A stretch of 64,000 nt of DNA. Origin: Siphonodentalium dalli (Eukaryota > Mollusca > Scaphopoda > Gadilida > Siphonodentaliidae). The position numbers and the translations under genes were made by a program. The notes beneath the pieces were generated by a model. That model saw nothing but the letters and a program-made list of their open reading frames with translations, had not been told where the DNA came from and searched no databases. Of the stretch, positions 12,454 to 27,328 are shown piece after piece (within the stretch, counting starts at the first letter, position 1; every line of letters begins with the position of its first letter). The stretch is taken from NCBI GenBank assembly GCA_032622095.1, contig CP136066.1:146351559-146415558 (forward strand), written 5' to 3'.

Positions 12454-12904
12454 GGTTACACTGGTGTAAATAAGGTTCCGAGTGACATCTAGCGGATGCG
12501 GGAGGAATATATAGGAGAGAATAAAATAGACACTGGGCCCTAATTGGTCAATAGCCTTGTGTGCTTTTCACATAAAAAAATCATCACACCTCTCCCCTAT
12601 GATTTCCCATAGGTAAAATAACCATTGGCACAGGAATTAACCCTTTGTAGTGAAGTTTGAATATTTTGGTGTGGTCTAAAATATGACTGTATTTTTTTAT
12701 GCGGTTCTGACACTAGTCACGAAAACATAAGATTTAAAGGTGAATTCCCTGCTAGACAGACATGATTTTTTTGTGTAAAAAGTTTCCCAAAATGTCAATT
12801 TTTCAGATTTAAAGAAAATTTTGGACCCAACATTTATATTGCCAATACTATACGCTAAAACGTTAGCACTGAGGCCTATGGGAAACATTTACACCAGTGT
12901 AACC
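12454..12904 (+). mobile_element. Element A5
   Basis: 451 bp, central allele set. Confidence 0.85.
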
Positions 12905-14707
12905 TAAAGGGAAAAAATAGCTTTTTATCATTTTTGATTCCTGGGAGTCACTTTAAAGCATTTTAATGCATTTTACAGAGCCTGGTCTTTCAGTCCAATG
13001 AATATCTCATGCTTGGTGTGGCTATTCTTGCTGCTGATGTCTTCTTTCACTTACATCAGCCAAAAAAATAGTAAGATTTTTCATAAAAAATGCCAATTTT
13101 TCAAGGTATTTTCAAAAAATTTCAAGGTGGTAATAGTCACATGATAATGCAAATGACCCATAACATGAGCATGTCAACGACACATATATCAATTGTTATA
13201 AGAACCTAATCTAACAAGTATTTTGGATTTTATAGCCAGTGATATTCAGATATATATCATAAAAGTGTGTCATTTCCACTGGTGGGTATGGTCATTTGAA
13301 GGTTAATAGCACTAAAACTTGGACACATTTAAGAAAATGCTTCAGCAATTCAAAGAGAGCATATCTTTATTCAACTAATTCAATATACACCCACATCCAG
13401 TTATCTTGGATCACCCTTGCAGACCTGAAAATGTCATATTTTATTCTTCAATGTGCTGATAAAGTCATGCGCTTGATGCTCAGCTGATCAGATCTGGACT
13501 CAATGACCTCACATCACCAGAAGTTCTCTCATGGAAAGAATATTGTACAGTCTTCCATAGCTGATCCAAGTTTGCAACACCAGACCCCTAAAACTGAGTG
13601 AAAATGGGGCCTGAACATGACTGGTGGTGGAAAATTGTGCCTTTTTGATGAATAATTTGTTAAAGGGGGTGGGGTTAAATTGTGTGTGATAAATAAAGAA
13701 CCATAGGGGTGATATTGTTTTTGAATACATTTTTTCCATTGATGGGCAATTCTGAAGAAATGTAGGGAGTTACAATTATTCCGCGAAAAAGCGGGCTATC
13801 GCTTTAAAGGGAAAAAATAGCTTTTTATCATTTTTGATTCCTGGGAGTCACTTTAAAGCATTTTAATTGCATTTTACAGAGCCTGGTCTTTCAGTCCAAT
13901 GAATATCTCATGCTTGGTGTGGCTATTCTTGCTGCTGATGTCTTCTTTCACTTACATCAGCCAAAAAAATAGTAAGATTTTTCATAAAAAATGCCAATTT
14001 TTCAAGGTATTTTCAAAAATTTTCAAGGTGGTAATAGTCACATGATAATGCAAATGACCCATAACATGAGCATGTCAACGACACATATATCAATTGTTAT
14101 AAGAACCTAATCTAACAAGTATTTTGGATTTTATAGCCAGTGATATACAGATATATATCATAAAAGTGTGTCATTTCCACTGGTGGGTATGGTCATTTGA
14201 AGGTTAATAGCACTAAAACTTGGACACATTTAAGAAAATGCTTCAGCAATTCAAAGAGAGCATATCTTTATTCAACTAATTCAATATACACCCACATCCA
14301 GTTATCTTGGATCACCCTTGCAGACCTGAAAATGTCATATTTTATTCTTCAATGTGCTGATAAAGTCATGCGCTTGATGCTCAGCTGATCAGATCTGGAC
14401 TCAATGACCTCACATCACCAGAAGTTCTCTCATGGAAAGAATATTGTACAGTCTTCCATAGCTGATCCAAGTTTGCAACACCAGACCCCTAAAACTGAGT
14501 GAAAATGGGGCCTGAACATGACTGGTGGTGGAAAATTGTGCCTTTTTGATGAATAATTTGTTAAAGGGGGTGGGGTTAAATTGTGTGTGATAAATAAAGA
14601 ACCATAGGGGTGATATTGTTTTTGAACACATTTTTTCCATTGATGGGCAATTCTGAAGAAATGTAGGGAGTTACAATTATTCCGCGAAAAAGCGGGCTAT
14701 CGCTTTA
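12905..14707 (+). repeat. Satellite run BB (B10, B11)
   Basis: B10 is type a with GATATTCAG; B11 is type b. Confidence 0.9.
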
Positions 14708-15158
14708 GGTTACACTGGTGTAAATAAGGTTCCGAGTGACATCTAGCGGATGCGGGAGGAATATATAGGAGAGAATAAAATAGACACTGGGCCCTAATTG
14801 GTCAATAGCCTTGTGTGCTTTTCACATAAAAAAATCATCACACCTCTCCCCTATGATTTCCCATAGGTAAAATAACCATTGGCACAGGAATTAACCCATT
14901 GTAGTGAAGTTTGAATATTTTGGTGTGGTCTAAAATATGACTGTATTTTTTTATGCGGTTCTGACACTAGTCACGAAAACATAAGATTTAAAGGTGAATT
15001 CCCTGCTAGACAGACATGATTTTTTTGTGTAAAAAGTTTCCCAAAATGTCAATTTTTCAGATTTAAAGAAAATTTTGGACCCAACATTTATATTGCCAAT
15101 ACTATACGCTAAAACGTTAGCACTGAGGCCTATGGGAAACATTTACACCAGTGTAACC
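14708..15158 (+). mobile_element. Element A6
   Basis: 451 bp, central allele set plus a private TTAACCCATTG where the others read TTAACCCTTTG. Confidence 0.85.
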
Positions 15159-17862
15159 TAAAGGGAAAAAATAGCTTTTTATCATTTTTGATTCCTGGGA
15201 GTCACTTTAAAGCATTTTAATGCATTTTACAGAGCCTGGTCTTTCAGTCCAATGAATATCTCATGCTTGGTGTGGCTATTCTTGCTGCTGATGTCTTCTT
15301 TCACTTACATCAGCCAAAAAAATAGTAAGATTTTTCATAAAAAATGCCAATTTTTCAAGGTATTTTCAAAAAATTTCAAGGTGGTAATAGTCACATGATA
15401 ATGCAAATGACCCATAACATGAGCATGTCAACGACACATATATCAATTGTTATAAGAACCTAATCTAACAAGTATTTTGGATTTTATAGCCAGTGATATA
15501 CAGATATATATCATAAAAGTGTGTCATTTCCACTGGTGGGTATGGTCATTTGAAGGTTAATAGCACTAAAACTTGGACACATTTAAGAAAATGCTTCAGC
15601 AATTCAAAGAGAGCATATCTTTATTCAACTAATTCAATATACACCCACATCCAGTTATCTTGGATCACCCTTGCAGACCTGAAAATGTCATATTTTATTC
15701 TTCAATGTGCTGATAAAGTCATGCGCTTGATGCTCAGCTGATCAGATCTGGACTCAATGACCTCACATCACCAGAAGTTCTCTCATGGAAAGAATATTGT
15801 ACAGTCTTCCATAGCTGATCCAAGTTTGCAACACCAGACCCCTAAAACTGAGTGAAAATGGGGCCTGAACATGACTGGTGGTGGAAAATTGTGCCTTTTT
15901 GATGAATAATTTGTTAAAGGGGGTGGGGTTAAATTGTGTGTGATAAATAAAGAACCATAGGGGTGATATTGTTTTTGAATACATTTTTTCCATTGATGGG
16001 CAATTCTGAAGAAATGTAGGGAGTTACAATTATTCCGCGAAAAAGCGGGCTATCGCTTTAAAGGGAAAAAATAGCTTTTTATCATTTTTGATTCCTGGGA
16101 GTCACTTTAAAGCATTTTAATTGCATTTTACAGAGCCTGGTCTTTCAGTCCAATGAATATCTCATGCTTGGTGTGGCTATTCTTGCTGCTGATGTCTTCT
16201 TTCACTTACATCAGCCAAAAAAATAGTAAGATTTTTCATAAAAAATGCCAATTTTTCAAGGTATTTTCAAAAAATTTCAAGGTGGTAATAGTCACATGAT
16301 AATGCAAATGACCCATAACATGAGCATGTCAACGACACATATATCAATTGTTATAAGAACCTAATCTAACAAGTATTTTGGATTTTATAGCCAGTGATAT
16401 TCAGATATATATCATAAAAGTGTGTCATTTCCACTGGTGGGTATGGTCATTTGAAGGTTAATAGCACTAAAACTTGGACACATTTAAGAAAATGCTTCAG
16501 CAATTCAAAGAGAGCATATCTTTATTCAACTAATTCAATATACACCCACATCCAGTTATCTTGGATCACCCTTGCAGACCTGAAAATGTCATATTTTATT
16601 CTTCAATGTGCTGATAAAGTCATGCGCTTGATGCTCAGCTGATCAGATCTGGACTCAATGACCTCACATCACCAGAAGTTCTCTCATGGAAAGAATATTG
16701 TACAGTCTTCCATAGCTGATCCAAGTTTGCAACACCAGACCCCTAAAACTGAGTGAAAATGGGGCCTGAACATGACTGGTGGTGGAAAATTGTGCCTTTT
16801 TGATGAATAATTTGTTAAAGGGGGTGGGGTTAAATTGTGTGTGATAAATAAAGAACCATAGGGGTGATATTGTTTTTGAATACATTTTTTCCATTGATGG
16901 GCAATTCTGAAGAAATGTAGGGAGTTACAATTATTCCGCGAAAAAGCGGGCTATCGCTTTAAAGGGAAAAAATAGCTTTTTATCATTTTTGATTCCTGGG
17001 AGTCACTTTAAAGCATTTTAATTGCATTTTACAGAGCCTGGTCTTTCAGTCCAATGAATATCTCATGCTTGGTGTGGCTATTCTTGCTGCTGATGTCTTC
17101 TTTCACTTACATCAGCCAAAAAAATAGTAAGATTTTTCATAAAAAATGCCAATTTTTCAAGGTATTTTCAAAAATTTTCAAGGTGGTAATAGTCACATGA
17201 TAATGCAAATGACCCATAACATGAGCATGTCAACGACACATATATCAATTGTTATAAGAACCTAATCTAACAAGTATTTTGGATTTTATAGCCAGTGATA
17301 TACAGATATATATCATAAAAGTGTGTCATTTCCACTGGTGGGTATGGTCATTTGAAGGTTAATAGCACTAAAACTTGGACACATTTAAGAAAATGCTTCA
17401 GCAATTCAAAGAGAGCATATCTTTATTCAACTAATTCAATATACACCCACATCCAGTTATCTTGGATCACCCTTGCAGACCTGAAAATGTCATATTTTAT
17501 TCTTCAATGTGCTGATAAAGTCATGCGCTTGATGCTCAGCTGATCAGATCTGGACTCAATGACCTCACATCACCAGAAGTTCTCTCATGGAAAGAATATT
17601 GTACAGTCTTCCATAGCTGATCCAAGTTTGCAACACCAGACCCCTAAAACTGAGTGAAAATGGGGCCTGAACATGACTGGTGGTGGAAAATTGTGCCTTT
17701 TTGATGAATAATTTGTTAAAGGGGGTGGGGTTAAATTGTGTGTGATAAATAAAGAACCATAGGGGTGATATTGTTTTTGAACACATTTTTTCCATTGATG
17801 GGCAATTCTGAAGAAATGTAGGGAGTTACAATTATTCCGCGAAAAAGCGGGCTATCGCTTTA
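15159..17862 (+). repeat. Satellite run BBB (B12-B14)
   Basis: Same a, mosaic, b order as B7-B9, including the GATATTCAG mosaic in the middle unit (B13). Confidence 0.9.
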
Positions 17863-18313
17863 GGTTACACTGGTGTAAATAAGGTTCCGAGTGACATCTA
17901 GCGGATGCGGGAGGAATATATAGGAGAGAATAAAATAGACACTGGGCCCTAATTGGTCAATAGCCTTGTGTGCTTTTCACATAAAAAAATCATCACACCT
18001 CTCCCCTATGATTTCCCATAGGTAAAATAACCATTGGCACAGGAATTAACCCTTTGTAGTGAAGTTTGAATATTTTGGTGTGGTCTAAAATATGACTGTA
18101 TTTTTTTATGCGGTTCTGACACTAGTCACGAAAACATAAGATTTAAAGGTGAATTCCCTGCTAGACAGACATGATTTTTTTGTGTAAAAAGTTTCCCAAA
18201 ATGTCAATTTTTCAGATTTAAAGAAAATTTTGGACCCAACATTTATATTGCCAATACTATACGCTAAAACGTTAGCACTGAGGCCTATGGGAAACATTTA
18301 CACCAGTGTAACC
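17863..18313 (+). mobile_element. Element A7
   Basis: 451 bp, central allele set. Confidence 0.85.
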
Positions 18314-20116
18314 TAAAGGGAAAAAATAGCTTTTTATCATTTTTGATTCCTGGGAGTCACTTTAAAGCATTTTAATGCATTTTACAGAGCCTGGTCTTTC
18401 AGTCCAATGAATATATCATGCTTGGTGTGGCTATTCTTGCTGCTGATGTCTTCTTTCACTTACATCAGCCAAAAAAATAGTAAGATTTTTCATAAAAAAT
18501 GCCAATTTTTCAAGGTATTTTCAAAAAATTTCAAGGTGGTAATAGTCACATGATAATGCAAATGACCCATAACATGAGCATGTCAACGACACATATATCA
18601 ATTGTTATAAGAACCTAATCTAACAAGTATTTTGGATTTTATAGCCAGTGATATACAGATATATATCATAAAAGTGTGTCATTTCCACTGGTGGGTATGG
18701 TCATTTGAAGGTTAATAGCACTAAAACTTGGACACATTTAAGAAAATGCTTCAGCAATTCAAAGAGAGCATATCTTTATTCAACTAATTCAATATACACC
18801 CACATCCAGTTATCTTGGATCACCCTTGCAGACCTGAAAATGTCATATTTTATTCTTCAATGTGCTGATAAAGTCATGCGCTTGATGCTCAGCTGATCAG
18901 ATCTGGACTCAATGACCTCACATCACCAGAAGTTCTCTCATGGAAAGAATATTGTACAGTCTTCCATAGCTGATCCAAGTTTGCAACACCAGACCCCTAA
19001 AACTGAGTGAAAATGGGGCCTGAACATGACTGGTGGTGGAAAATTGTGCCTTTTTGATGAATAATTTGTTAAAGGGGGTGGGGTTAAATTGTGTGTGATA
19101 AATAAAGAACCATAGGGGTGATATTGTTTTTGAATACATTTTTTCCATTGATGGGCAATTCTGAAGAAATGTAGGGAGTTACAATTATTCCGCGAAAAAG
19201 CGGGCTATCGCTTTAAAGGGAAAAAATAGCTTTTTATCATTTTTGATTCCTGGGAGTCACTTTAAAGCATTTTAATTGCATTTTACAGAGCCTGGTCTTT
19301 CAGTCCAATGAATATCTCATGCTTGGTGTGGCTATTCTTGCTGCTGATGTCTTCTTTCACTTACATCAGCCAAAAAAATAGTAAGATTTTTCATAAAAAA
19401 TGCCAATTTTTCAAGGTATTTTCAAAAATTTTCAAGGTGGTAATAGTCACATGATAATGCAAATGACCCATAACATGAGCATGTCAACGACACATATATC
19501 AATTGTTATAAGAACCTAATCTAACAAGTATTTTGGATTTTATAGCCAGTGATATACAGATATATATCATAAAAGTGTGTCATTTCCACTGGTGGGTATG
19601 GTCATTTGAAGGTTAATAGCACTAAAACTTGGACACATTTAAGAAAATGCTTCAGCAATTCAAAGAGAGCATATCTTTATTCAACTAATTCAATATACAC
19701 CCACATCCAGTTATCTTGGATCACCCTTGCAGACCTGAAAATGTCATATTTTATTCTTCAATGTGCTGATAAAGTCATGCGCTTGATGCTCAGCTGATCA
19801 GATCTGGACTCAATGACCTCACATCACCAGAAGTTCTCTCATGGAAAGAATATTGTACAGTCTTCCATAGCTGATCCAAGTTTGCAACACCAGACCCCTA
19901 AAACTGAGTGAAAATGGGGCCTGAACATGACTGGTGGTGGAAAATTGTGCCTTTTTGATGAATAATTTGTTAAAGGGGGTGGGGTTAAATTGTGTGTGAT
20001 AAATAAAGAACCATAGGGGTGATATTGTTTTTGAACACATTTTTTCCATTGATGGGCAATTCTGAAGAAATGTAGGGAGTTACAATTATTCCGCGAAAAA
20101 GCGGGCTATCGCTTTA
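18314..20116 (+). repeat. Satellite run BB (B15, B16)
   Basis: B15 has AATATATCATG instead of AATATCTCATG, an allele otherwise found only in B38 and B41 at the far right. B16 is type b. Confidence 0.9.
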
Positions 20117-20567
20117 GGTTACACTGGTGTAAATAAGGTTCCGAGTGACATCTAGCGGATGCGGGAGGAATATATAGGAGAGAATAAAATAGACACTGGG
20201 CCCTAATTGGTCAATAGCCTTGTGTGCTTTTCACATAAAAAAATCATCACACCTCTCCCCTATGATTTCCCATAGGTAAAATAACCATTGGCACAGGAAT
20301 TAACCCTTTGTAGTGAAGTTTGAATATTTTGGTGTGGTCTAAAATATGACTGTATTTTTTTATGCGGTTCTGACACTAGTCACGAAAACATAAGATTTAA
20401 AGGTGAATTCCCTGCTAGACAGACATGATTTTTTTGTGTAAAAAGTTTCCCAAAATGTCAATTTTTCAGATTTAAAGAAAATTTTGGACCCAACATTTAT
20501 ATTGCCAATACTATACGCTAAAACGTTAGCACTGAGGCCTATGGGAAACATTTACACCAGTGTAACC
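20117..20567 (+). mobile_element. Element A8
   Basis: 451 bp, central allele set. Confidence 0.85.
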
Positions 20568-22370
20568 TAAAGGGAAAAAATAGCTTTTTATCATTTTTGA
20601 TTCCTGGGAGTCACTTTAAAGCATTTTAATGCATTTTACAGAGCCTGGTCTTTCAGTCCAATGAATATCTCATGCTTGGTGTGGCTATTCTTGCTGCTGA
20701 TGTCTTCTTTCACTTACATCAGCCAAAAAAATAGTAAGATTTTTCATAAAAAATGCCAATTTTTCAAGGTATTTTCAAAAAATTTCAAGGTGGTAATAGT
20801 CACATGATAATGCAAATGACCCATAACATGAGCATGTCAACGACACATATATCAATTGTTATAAGAACCTAATCTAACAAGTATTTTGGATTTTATAGCC
20901 AGTGATATACAGATATATATCATAAAAGTGTGTCATTTCCACTGGTGGGTATGGTCATTTGAAGGTTAATAGCACTAAAACTTGGACACATTTAAGAAAA
21001 TGCTTCAGCAATTCAAAGAGAGCATATCTTTATTCAACTAATTCAATATACACCCACATCCAGTTATCTTGGATCACCCTTGCAGACCTGAAAATGTCAT
21101 ATTTTATTCTTCAATGTGCTGATAAAGTCATGCGCTTGATGCTCAGCTGATCAGATCTGGACTCAATGACCTCACATCACCAGAAGTTCTCTCATGGAAA
21201 GAATATTGTACAGTCTTCCATAGCTGATCCAAGTTTGCAACACCAGACCCCTAAAACTGAGTGAAAATGGGGCCTGAACATGACTGGTGGTGGAAAATTG
21301 TGCCTTTTTGATGAATAATTTGTTAAAGGGGGTGGGGTTAAATTGTGTGTGATAAATAAAGAACCATAGGGGTGATATTGTTTTTGAATACATTTTTTCC
21401 ATTGATGGGCAATTCTGAAGAAATGTAGGGAGTTACAATTATTCCGCGAAAAAGCGGGCTATCGCTTTAAAGGGAAAAAATAGCTTTTTATCATTTTTGA
21501 TTCCTGGGAGTCACTTTAAAGCATTTTAATTGCATTTTACAGAGCCTGGTCTTTCAGTCCAATGAATATCTCATGCTTGGTGTGGCTATTCTTGCTGCTG
21601 ATGTCTTCTTTCACTTACATCAGCCAAAAAAATAGTAAGATTTTTCATAAAAAATGCCAATTTTTCAAGGTATTTTCAAAAATTTTCAAGGTGGTAATAG
21701 TCACATGATAATGCAAATGACCCATAACATGAGCATGTCAACGACACATATATCAATTGTTATAAGAACCTAATCTAACAAGTATTTTGGATTTTATAGC
21801 CAGTGATATACAGATATATATCATAAAAGTGTGTCATTTCCACTGGTGGGTATGGTCATTTGAAGGTTAATAGCACTAAAACTTGGACACATTTAAGAAA
21901 ATGCTTCAGCAATTCAAAGAGAGCATATCTTTATTCAACTAATTCAATATACACCCACATCCAGTTATCTTGGATCACCCTTGCAGACCTGAAAATGTCA
22001 TATTTTATTCTTCAATGTGCTGATAAAGTCATGCGCTTGATGCTCAGCTGATCAGATCTGGACTCAATGACCTCACATCACCAGAAGTTCTCTCATGGAA
22101 AGAATATTGTACAGTCTTCCATAGCTGATCCAAGTTTGCAACACCAGACCCCTAAAACTGAGTGAAAATGGGGCCTGAACATGACTGGTGGTGGAAAATT
22201 GTGCCTTTTTGATGAATAATTTGTTAAAGGGGGTGGGGTTAAATTGTGTGTGATAAATAAAGAACCATAGGGGTGATATTGTTTTTGAACACATTTTTTC
22301 CATTGATGGGCAATTCTGAAGAAATGTAGGGAGTTACAATTATTCCGCGAAAAAGCGGGCTATCGCTTTA
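20568..22370 (+). repeat. Satellite run BB (B17, B18)
   Basis: Clean type a then type b. Confidence 0.9.
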
Positions 22371-22821
22371 GGTTACACTGGTGTAAATAAGGTTCCGAGT
22401 GACATCTAGCGGATGCGGGAGGAATATATAGGAGAGAATAAAATAGACACTGGGCCCTAATTGGTCAATAGCCTTGTGTGCTTTTCACATAAAAAAATCA
22501 TCACACCTCTCCCCTATGATTTCCCATAGGTAAAATAACCATTGGCACAGGAATTAACCCTTTGTAGTGAAGTTTGAATATTTTGGTGTGGTCTAAAATA
22601 TGACTGTATTTTTTTATGCGGTTCTGACACTAGTCACGAAAACATAAGATTTAAAGGTGAATTCCCTGCTAGACAGACATGATTTTTTTGTGTAAAAAGT
22701 TTCCCAAAATGTCAATTTTTCAGATTTAAAGAAAATTTTGGACCCAACATTTATATTGCCAATACTATACGCTAAAACGTTAGCACTGAGGCCTATGGGA
22801 AACATTTACACCAGTGTAACC
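22371..22821 (+). mobile_element. Element A9
   Basis: 451 bp, central allele set. Confidence 0.85.
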
Positions 22822-24624
22822 TAAAGGGAAAAAATAGCTTTTTATCATTTTTGATTCCTGGGAGTCACTTTAAAGCATTTTAATGCATTTTACAGAGCCT
22901 GGTCTTTCAGTCCAATGAATATCTCATGCTTGGTGTGGCTATTCTTGCTGCTGATGTCTTCTTTCACTTACATCAGCCAAAAAAATAGTAAGATTTTTCA
23001 TAAAAAATGCCAATTTTTCAAGGTATTTTCAAAAAATTTCAAGGTGGTAATAGTCACATGATAATGCAAATGACCCATAACATGAGCATGTCAACGACAC
23101 ATATATCAATTGTTATAAGAACCTAATCTAACAAGTATTTTGGATTTTATAGCCAGTGATATACAGATATATATCATAAAAGTGTGTCATTTCCACTGGT
23201 GGGTATGGTCATTTGAAGGTTAATAGCACTAAAACTTGGACACATTTAAGAAAATGCTTCAGCAATTCAAAGAGAGCATATCTTTATTCAACTAATTCAA
23301 TATACACCCACATCCAGTTATCTTGGATCACCCTTGCAGACCTGAAAATGTCATATTTTATTCTTCAATGTGCTGATAAAGTCATGCGCTTGATGCTCAG
23401 CTGATCAGATCTGGACTCAATGACCTCACATCACCAGAAGTTCTCTCATGGAAAGAATATTGTACAGTCTTCCATAGCTGATCCAAGTTTGCAACACCAG
23501 ACCCCTAAAACTGAGTGAAAATGGGGCCTGAACATGACTGGTGGTGGAAAATTGTGCCTTTTTGATGAATAATTTGTTAAAGGGGGTGGGGTTAAATTGT
23601 GTGTGATAAATAAAGAACCATAGGGGTGATATTGTTTTTGAATACATTTTTTCCATTGATGGGCAATTCTGAAGAAATGTAGGGAGTTACAATTATTCCG
23701 CGAAAAAGCGGGCTATCGCTTTAAAGGGAAAAAATAGCTTTTTATCATTTTTGATTCCTGGGAGTCACTTTAAAGCATTTTAATTGCATTTTACAGAGCC
23801 TGGTCTTTCAGTCCAATGAATATCTCATGCTTGGTGTGGCTATTCTTGCTGCTGATGTCTTCTTTCACTTACATCAGCCAAAAAAATAGTAAGATTTTTC
23901 ATAAAAAATGCCAATTTTTCAAGGTATTTTCAAAAATTTTCAAGGTGGTAATAGTCACATGATAATGCAAATGACCCATAACATGAGCATGTCAACGACA
24001 CATATATCAATTGTTATAAGAACCTAATCTAACAAGTATTTTGGATTTTATAGCCAGTGATATACAGATATATATCATAAAAGTGTGTCATTTCCACTGG
24101 TGGGTATGGTCATTTGAAGGTTAATAGCACTAAAACTTGGACACATTTAAGAAAATGCTTCAGCAATTCAAAGAGAGCATATCTTTATTCAACTAATTCA
24201 ATATACACCCACATCCAGTTATCTTGGATCACCCTTGCAGACCTGAAAATGTCATATTTTATTCTTCAATGTGCTGATAAAGTCATGCGCTTGATGCTCA
24301 GCTGATCAGATCTGGACTCAATGACCTCACATCACCAGAAGTTCTCTCATGGAAAGAATATTGTACAGTCTTCCATAGCTGATCCAAGTTTGCAACACCA
24401 GACCCCTAAAACTGAGTGAAAATGGGGCCTGAACATGACTGGTGGTGGAAAATTGTGCCTTTTTGATGAATAATTTGTTAAAGGGGGTGGGGTTAAATTG
24501 TGTGTGATAAATAAAGAACCATAGGGGTGATATTGTTTTTGAACACATTTTTTCCATTGATGGGCAATTCTGAAGAAATGTAGGGAGTTACAATTATTCC
24601 GCGAAAAAGCGGGCTATCGCTTTA
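22822..24624 (+). repeat. Satellite run BB (B19, B20)
   Basis: Clean type a then type b. Confidence 0.9.
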
Positions 24625-25075
24625 GGTTACACTGGTGTAAATAAGGTTCCGAGTGACATCTAGCGGATGCGGGAGGAATATATAGGAGAGAATAAAATAG
24701 ACACTGGGCCCTAATTGGTCAATAGCCTTGTGTGCTTTTCACATAAAAAAATCATCACACCTCTCCCCTATGATTTCCCATAGGTAAAATAACCATTGGC
24801 ACAGGAATTAACCCTTTGTAGTGAAGTTTGAATATTTTGGTGTGGTCTAAAATATGACTGTATTTTTTTATGCGGTTCTGACACTAGTCACGAAAACATA
24901 AGATTTAAAGGTGAATTCCCTGCTAGACAGACATGATTTTTTTGTGTAAAAAGTTTCCCAAAATGTCAATTTTTCAGATTTAAAGAAAATTTTGGACCCA
25001 ACATTTATATTGCCAATACTATACGCTAAAACGTTAGCACTGAGGCCTATGGGAAACATTTACACCAGTGTAACC
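24625..25075 (+). mobile_element. Element A10
   Basis: 451 bp, last copy with the GCCAATAC allele. Confidence 0.85.
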
Positions 25076-26877
25076 TAAAGGGAAAAAATAGCTTTTTATC
25101 ATTTTTGATTCCTGGGAGTCACTTTAAAGCATTTTAATGCATTTTACAGAGCCTGGTCTTTCAGTCCAATGAATATCTCATGCTTGGTGTGGCTATTCTT
25201 GCTGCTGATGTCTTCTTTCACTTACATCAGCCAAAAAAATAGTAAGATTTTTCATAAAAAATGCCAATTTTTCAAGGTATTTTCAAAAAATTTCAAGGTG
25301 GTAATAGTCACATGATAATGCAAATGACCCATAACATGAGCATGTCAACGACACATATATCAATTGTTATAAGAACCTAATCTAACAAGTATTTTGGATT
25401 TTATAGCCAGTGATATACAGATATATATCATAAAAGTGTGTCATTTCCACTGGTGGGTATGGTCATTTGAAGGTTAATAGCACTAAAACTTGGACACATT
25501 TAAGAAAATGCTTCAGCAATTCAAAGAGAGCATATCTTTATTCAACTAATTCAATATACACCCACATCCAGTTATCTTGGATCACCCTTGCAGACCTGAA
25601 AATGTCATATTTTATTCTTCAATGTGCTGATAAAGTCATGCGCTTGATGCTCAGCTGATCAGATCTGGACTCAATGACCTCACATCACCAGAAGTTCTCT
25701 CATGGAAAGAATATTGTACAGTCTTCCATAGCTGATCCAAGTTTGCAACACCAGACCCCTAAAACTGAGTGAAAATGGGGCCTGAACATGACTGGTGGTG
25801 GAAAATTGTGCCTTTTTGATGAATAATTTGTTAAAGGGGGTGGGGTTAAATTGTGTGTGATAAATAAAGAACCATAGGGGTGATATTGTTTTTGAATACA
25901 TTTTTTCCATTGATGGGCAATTCTGAAGAAATGTAGGGAGTTACAATTATTCCGCGAAAAAGCGGGCTATCGCTTTAAAGGGAAAAAATAGCTTTTTATC
26001 ATTTTTGATTCCTGGGAGTCACTTTAAAGCATTTTAATGCATTTTACAGAGCCTGGTCTTTCAGTCCAATGAATATCTCATGCTTGGTGTGGCTATTCTT
26101 GCTGCTGATGTCTTCTTTCACTTACATCAGCCAAAAAAATAGTAAGATTTTTCATAAAAAATGCCAATTTTTCAAGGTATTTTCAAAAATTTTCAAGGTG
26201 GTAATAGTCACATGATAATGCAAATGACCCATAACATGAGCATGTCAACGACACATATATCAATTGTTATAAGAACCTAATCTAACAAGTATTTTGGATT
26301 TTATAGCCAGTGATATACAGATATATATCATAAAAGTGTGTCATTTCCACTGGTGGGTATGGTCATTTGAAGGTTAATAGCACTAAAACTTGGACACATT
26401 TAAGAAAATGCTTCAGCAATTCAAAGAGAGCATATCTTTATTCAACTAATTCAATATACACCCACATCCAGTTATCTTGGATCACCCTTGCAGACCTGAA
26501 AATGTCATATTTTATTCTTCAATGTGCTGATAAAGTCATGCGCTTGATGCTCAGCTGATCAGATCTGGACTCAATGACCTCACATCACCAGAAGTTCTCT
26601 CATGGAAAGAATATTGTACAGTCTTCCATAGCTGATCCAAGTTTGCAACACCAGACCCCTAAAACTGAGTGAAAATGGGGCCTGAACATGACTGGTGGTG
26701 GAAAATTGTGCCTTTTTGATGAATAATTTGTTAAAGGGGGTGGGGTTAAATTGTGTGTGATAAATAAAGAACCATAGGGGTGATATTGTTTTTGAACACA
26801 TTTTTTCCATTGATGGGCAATTCTGAAGAAATGTAGGGAGTTACAATTATTCCGCGAAAAAGCGGGCTATCGCTTTA
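25076..26877 (+). repeat. Satellite run BB (B21, B22)
   Basis: B22 keeps the type b alleles CAAAAATTTTC and GAACACATTT but has the 900-bp TAATGC form, so this higher-order unit is 2253 bp. Confidence 0.9.
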
Positions 26878-27328
26878 GGTTACACTGGTGTAAATAAGGT
26901 TCCGAGTGACATCTAGCGGATGCGGGAGGAATATATAGGAGAGAATAAAATAGACACTGGGCCCTAATTGGTCAATAGCCTTGTGTGCTTTTCACATAAA
27001 AAAATCATCACACCTCTCCCCTATGATTTCCCATAGGTAAAATAACCATTGGCACAGGAATTAACCCTTTGTAGTGAAGTTTGAATATTTTGGTGTGGTC
27101 TAAACTATGACTGTATTTTTTTATGCGGTTCTGACACTAGTCACGAAAACATAAGATTTAAAGGTGAATTCCCTGCTAGACAGACATGATTTTTTTGTGT
27201 AAAAAGTTTCCCAAAATGTCAATTTTTCAGATTTAAAGAAAATTTTGGACCCAACATTTATATTGCCAACACTATACGCTAAAACGTTAGCACTGAGGCC
27301 TATGGGAAACATTTACACCAGTGTAACC
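26878..27328 (+). mobile_element. Element A11
   Basis: 451 bp. Has TAAACTATGA and GCCAACAC, a combination otherwise seen only in A1, but keeps CCCTAATTGG. Confidence 0.85.
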
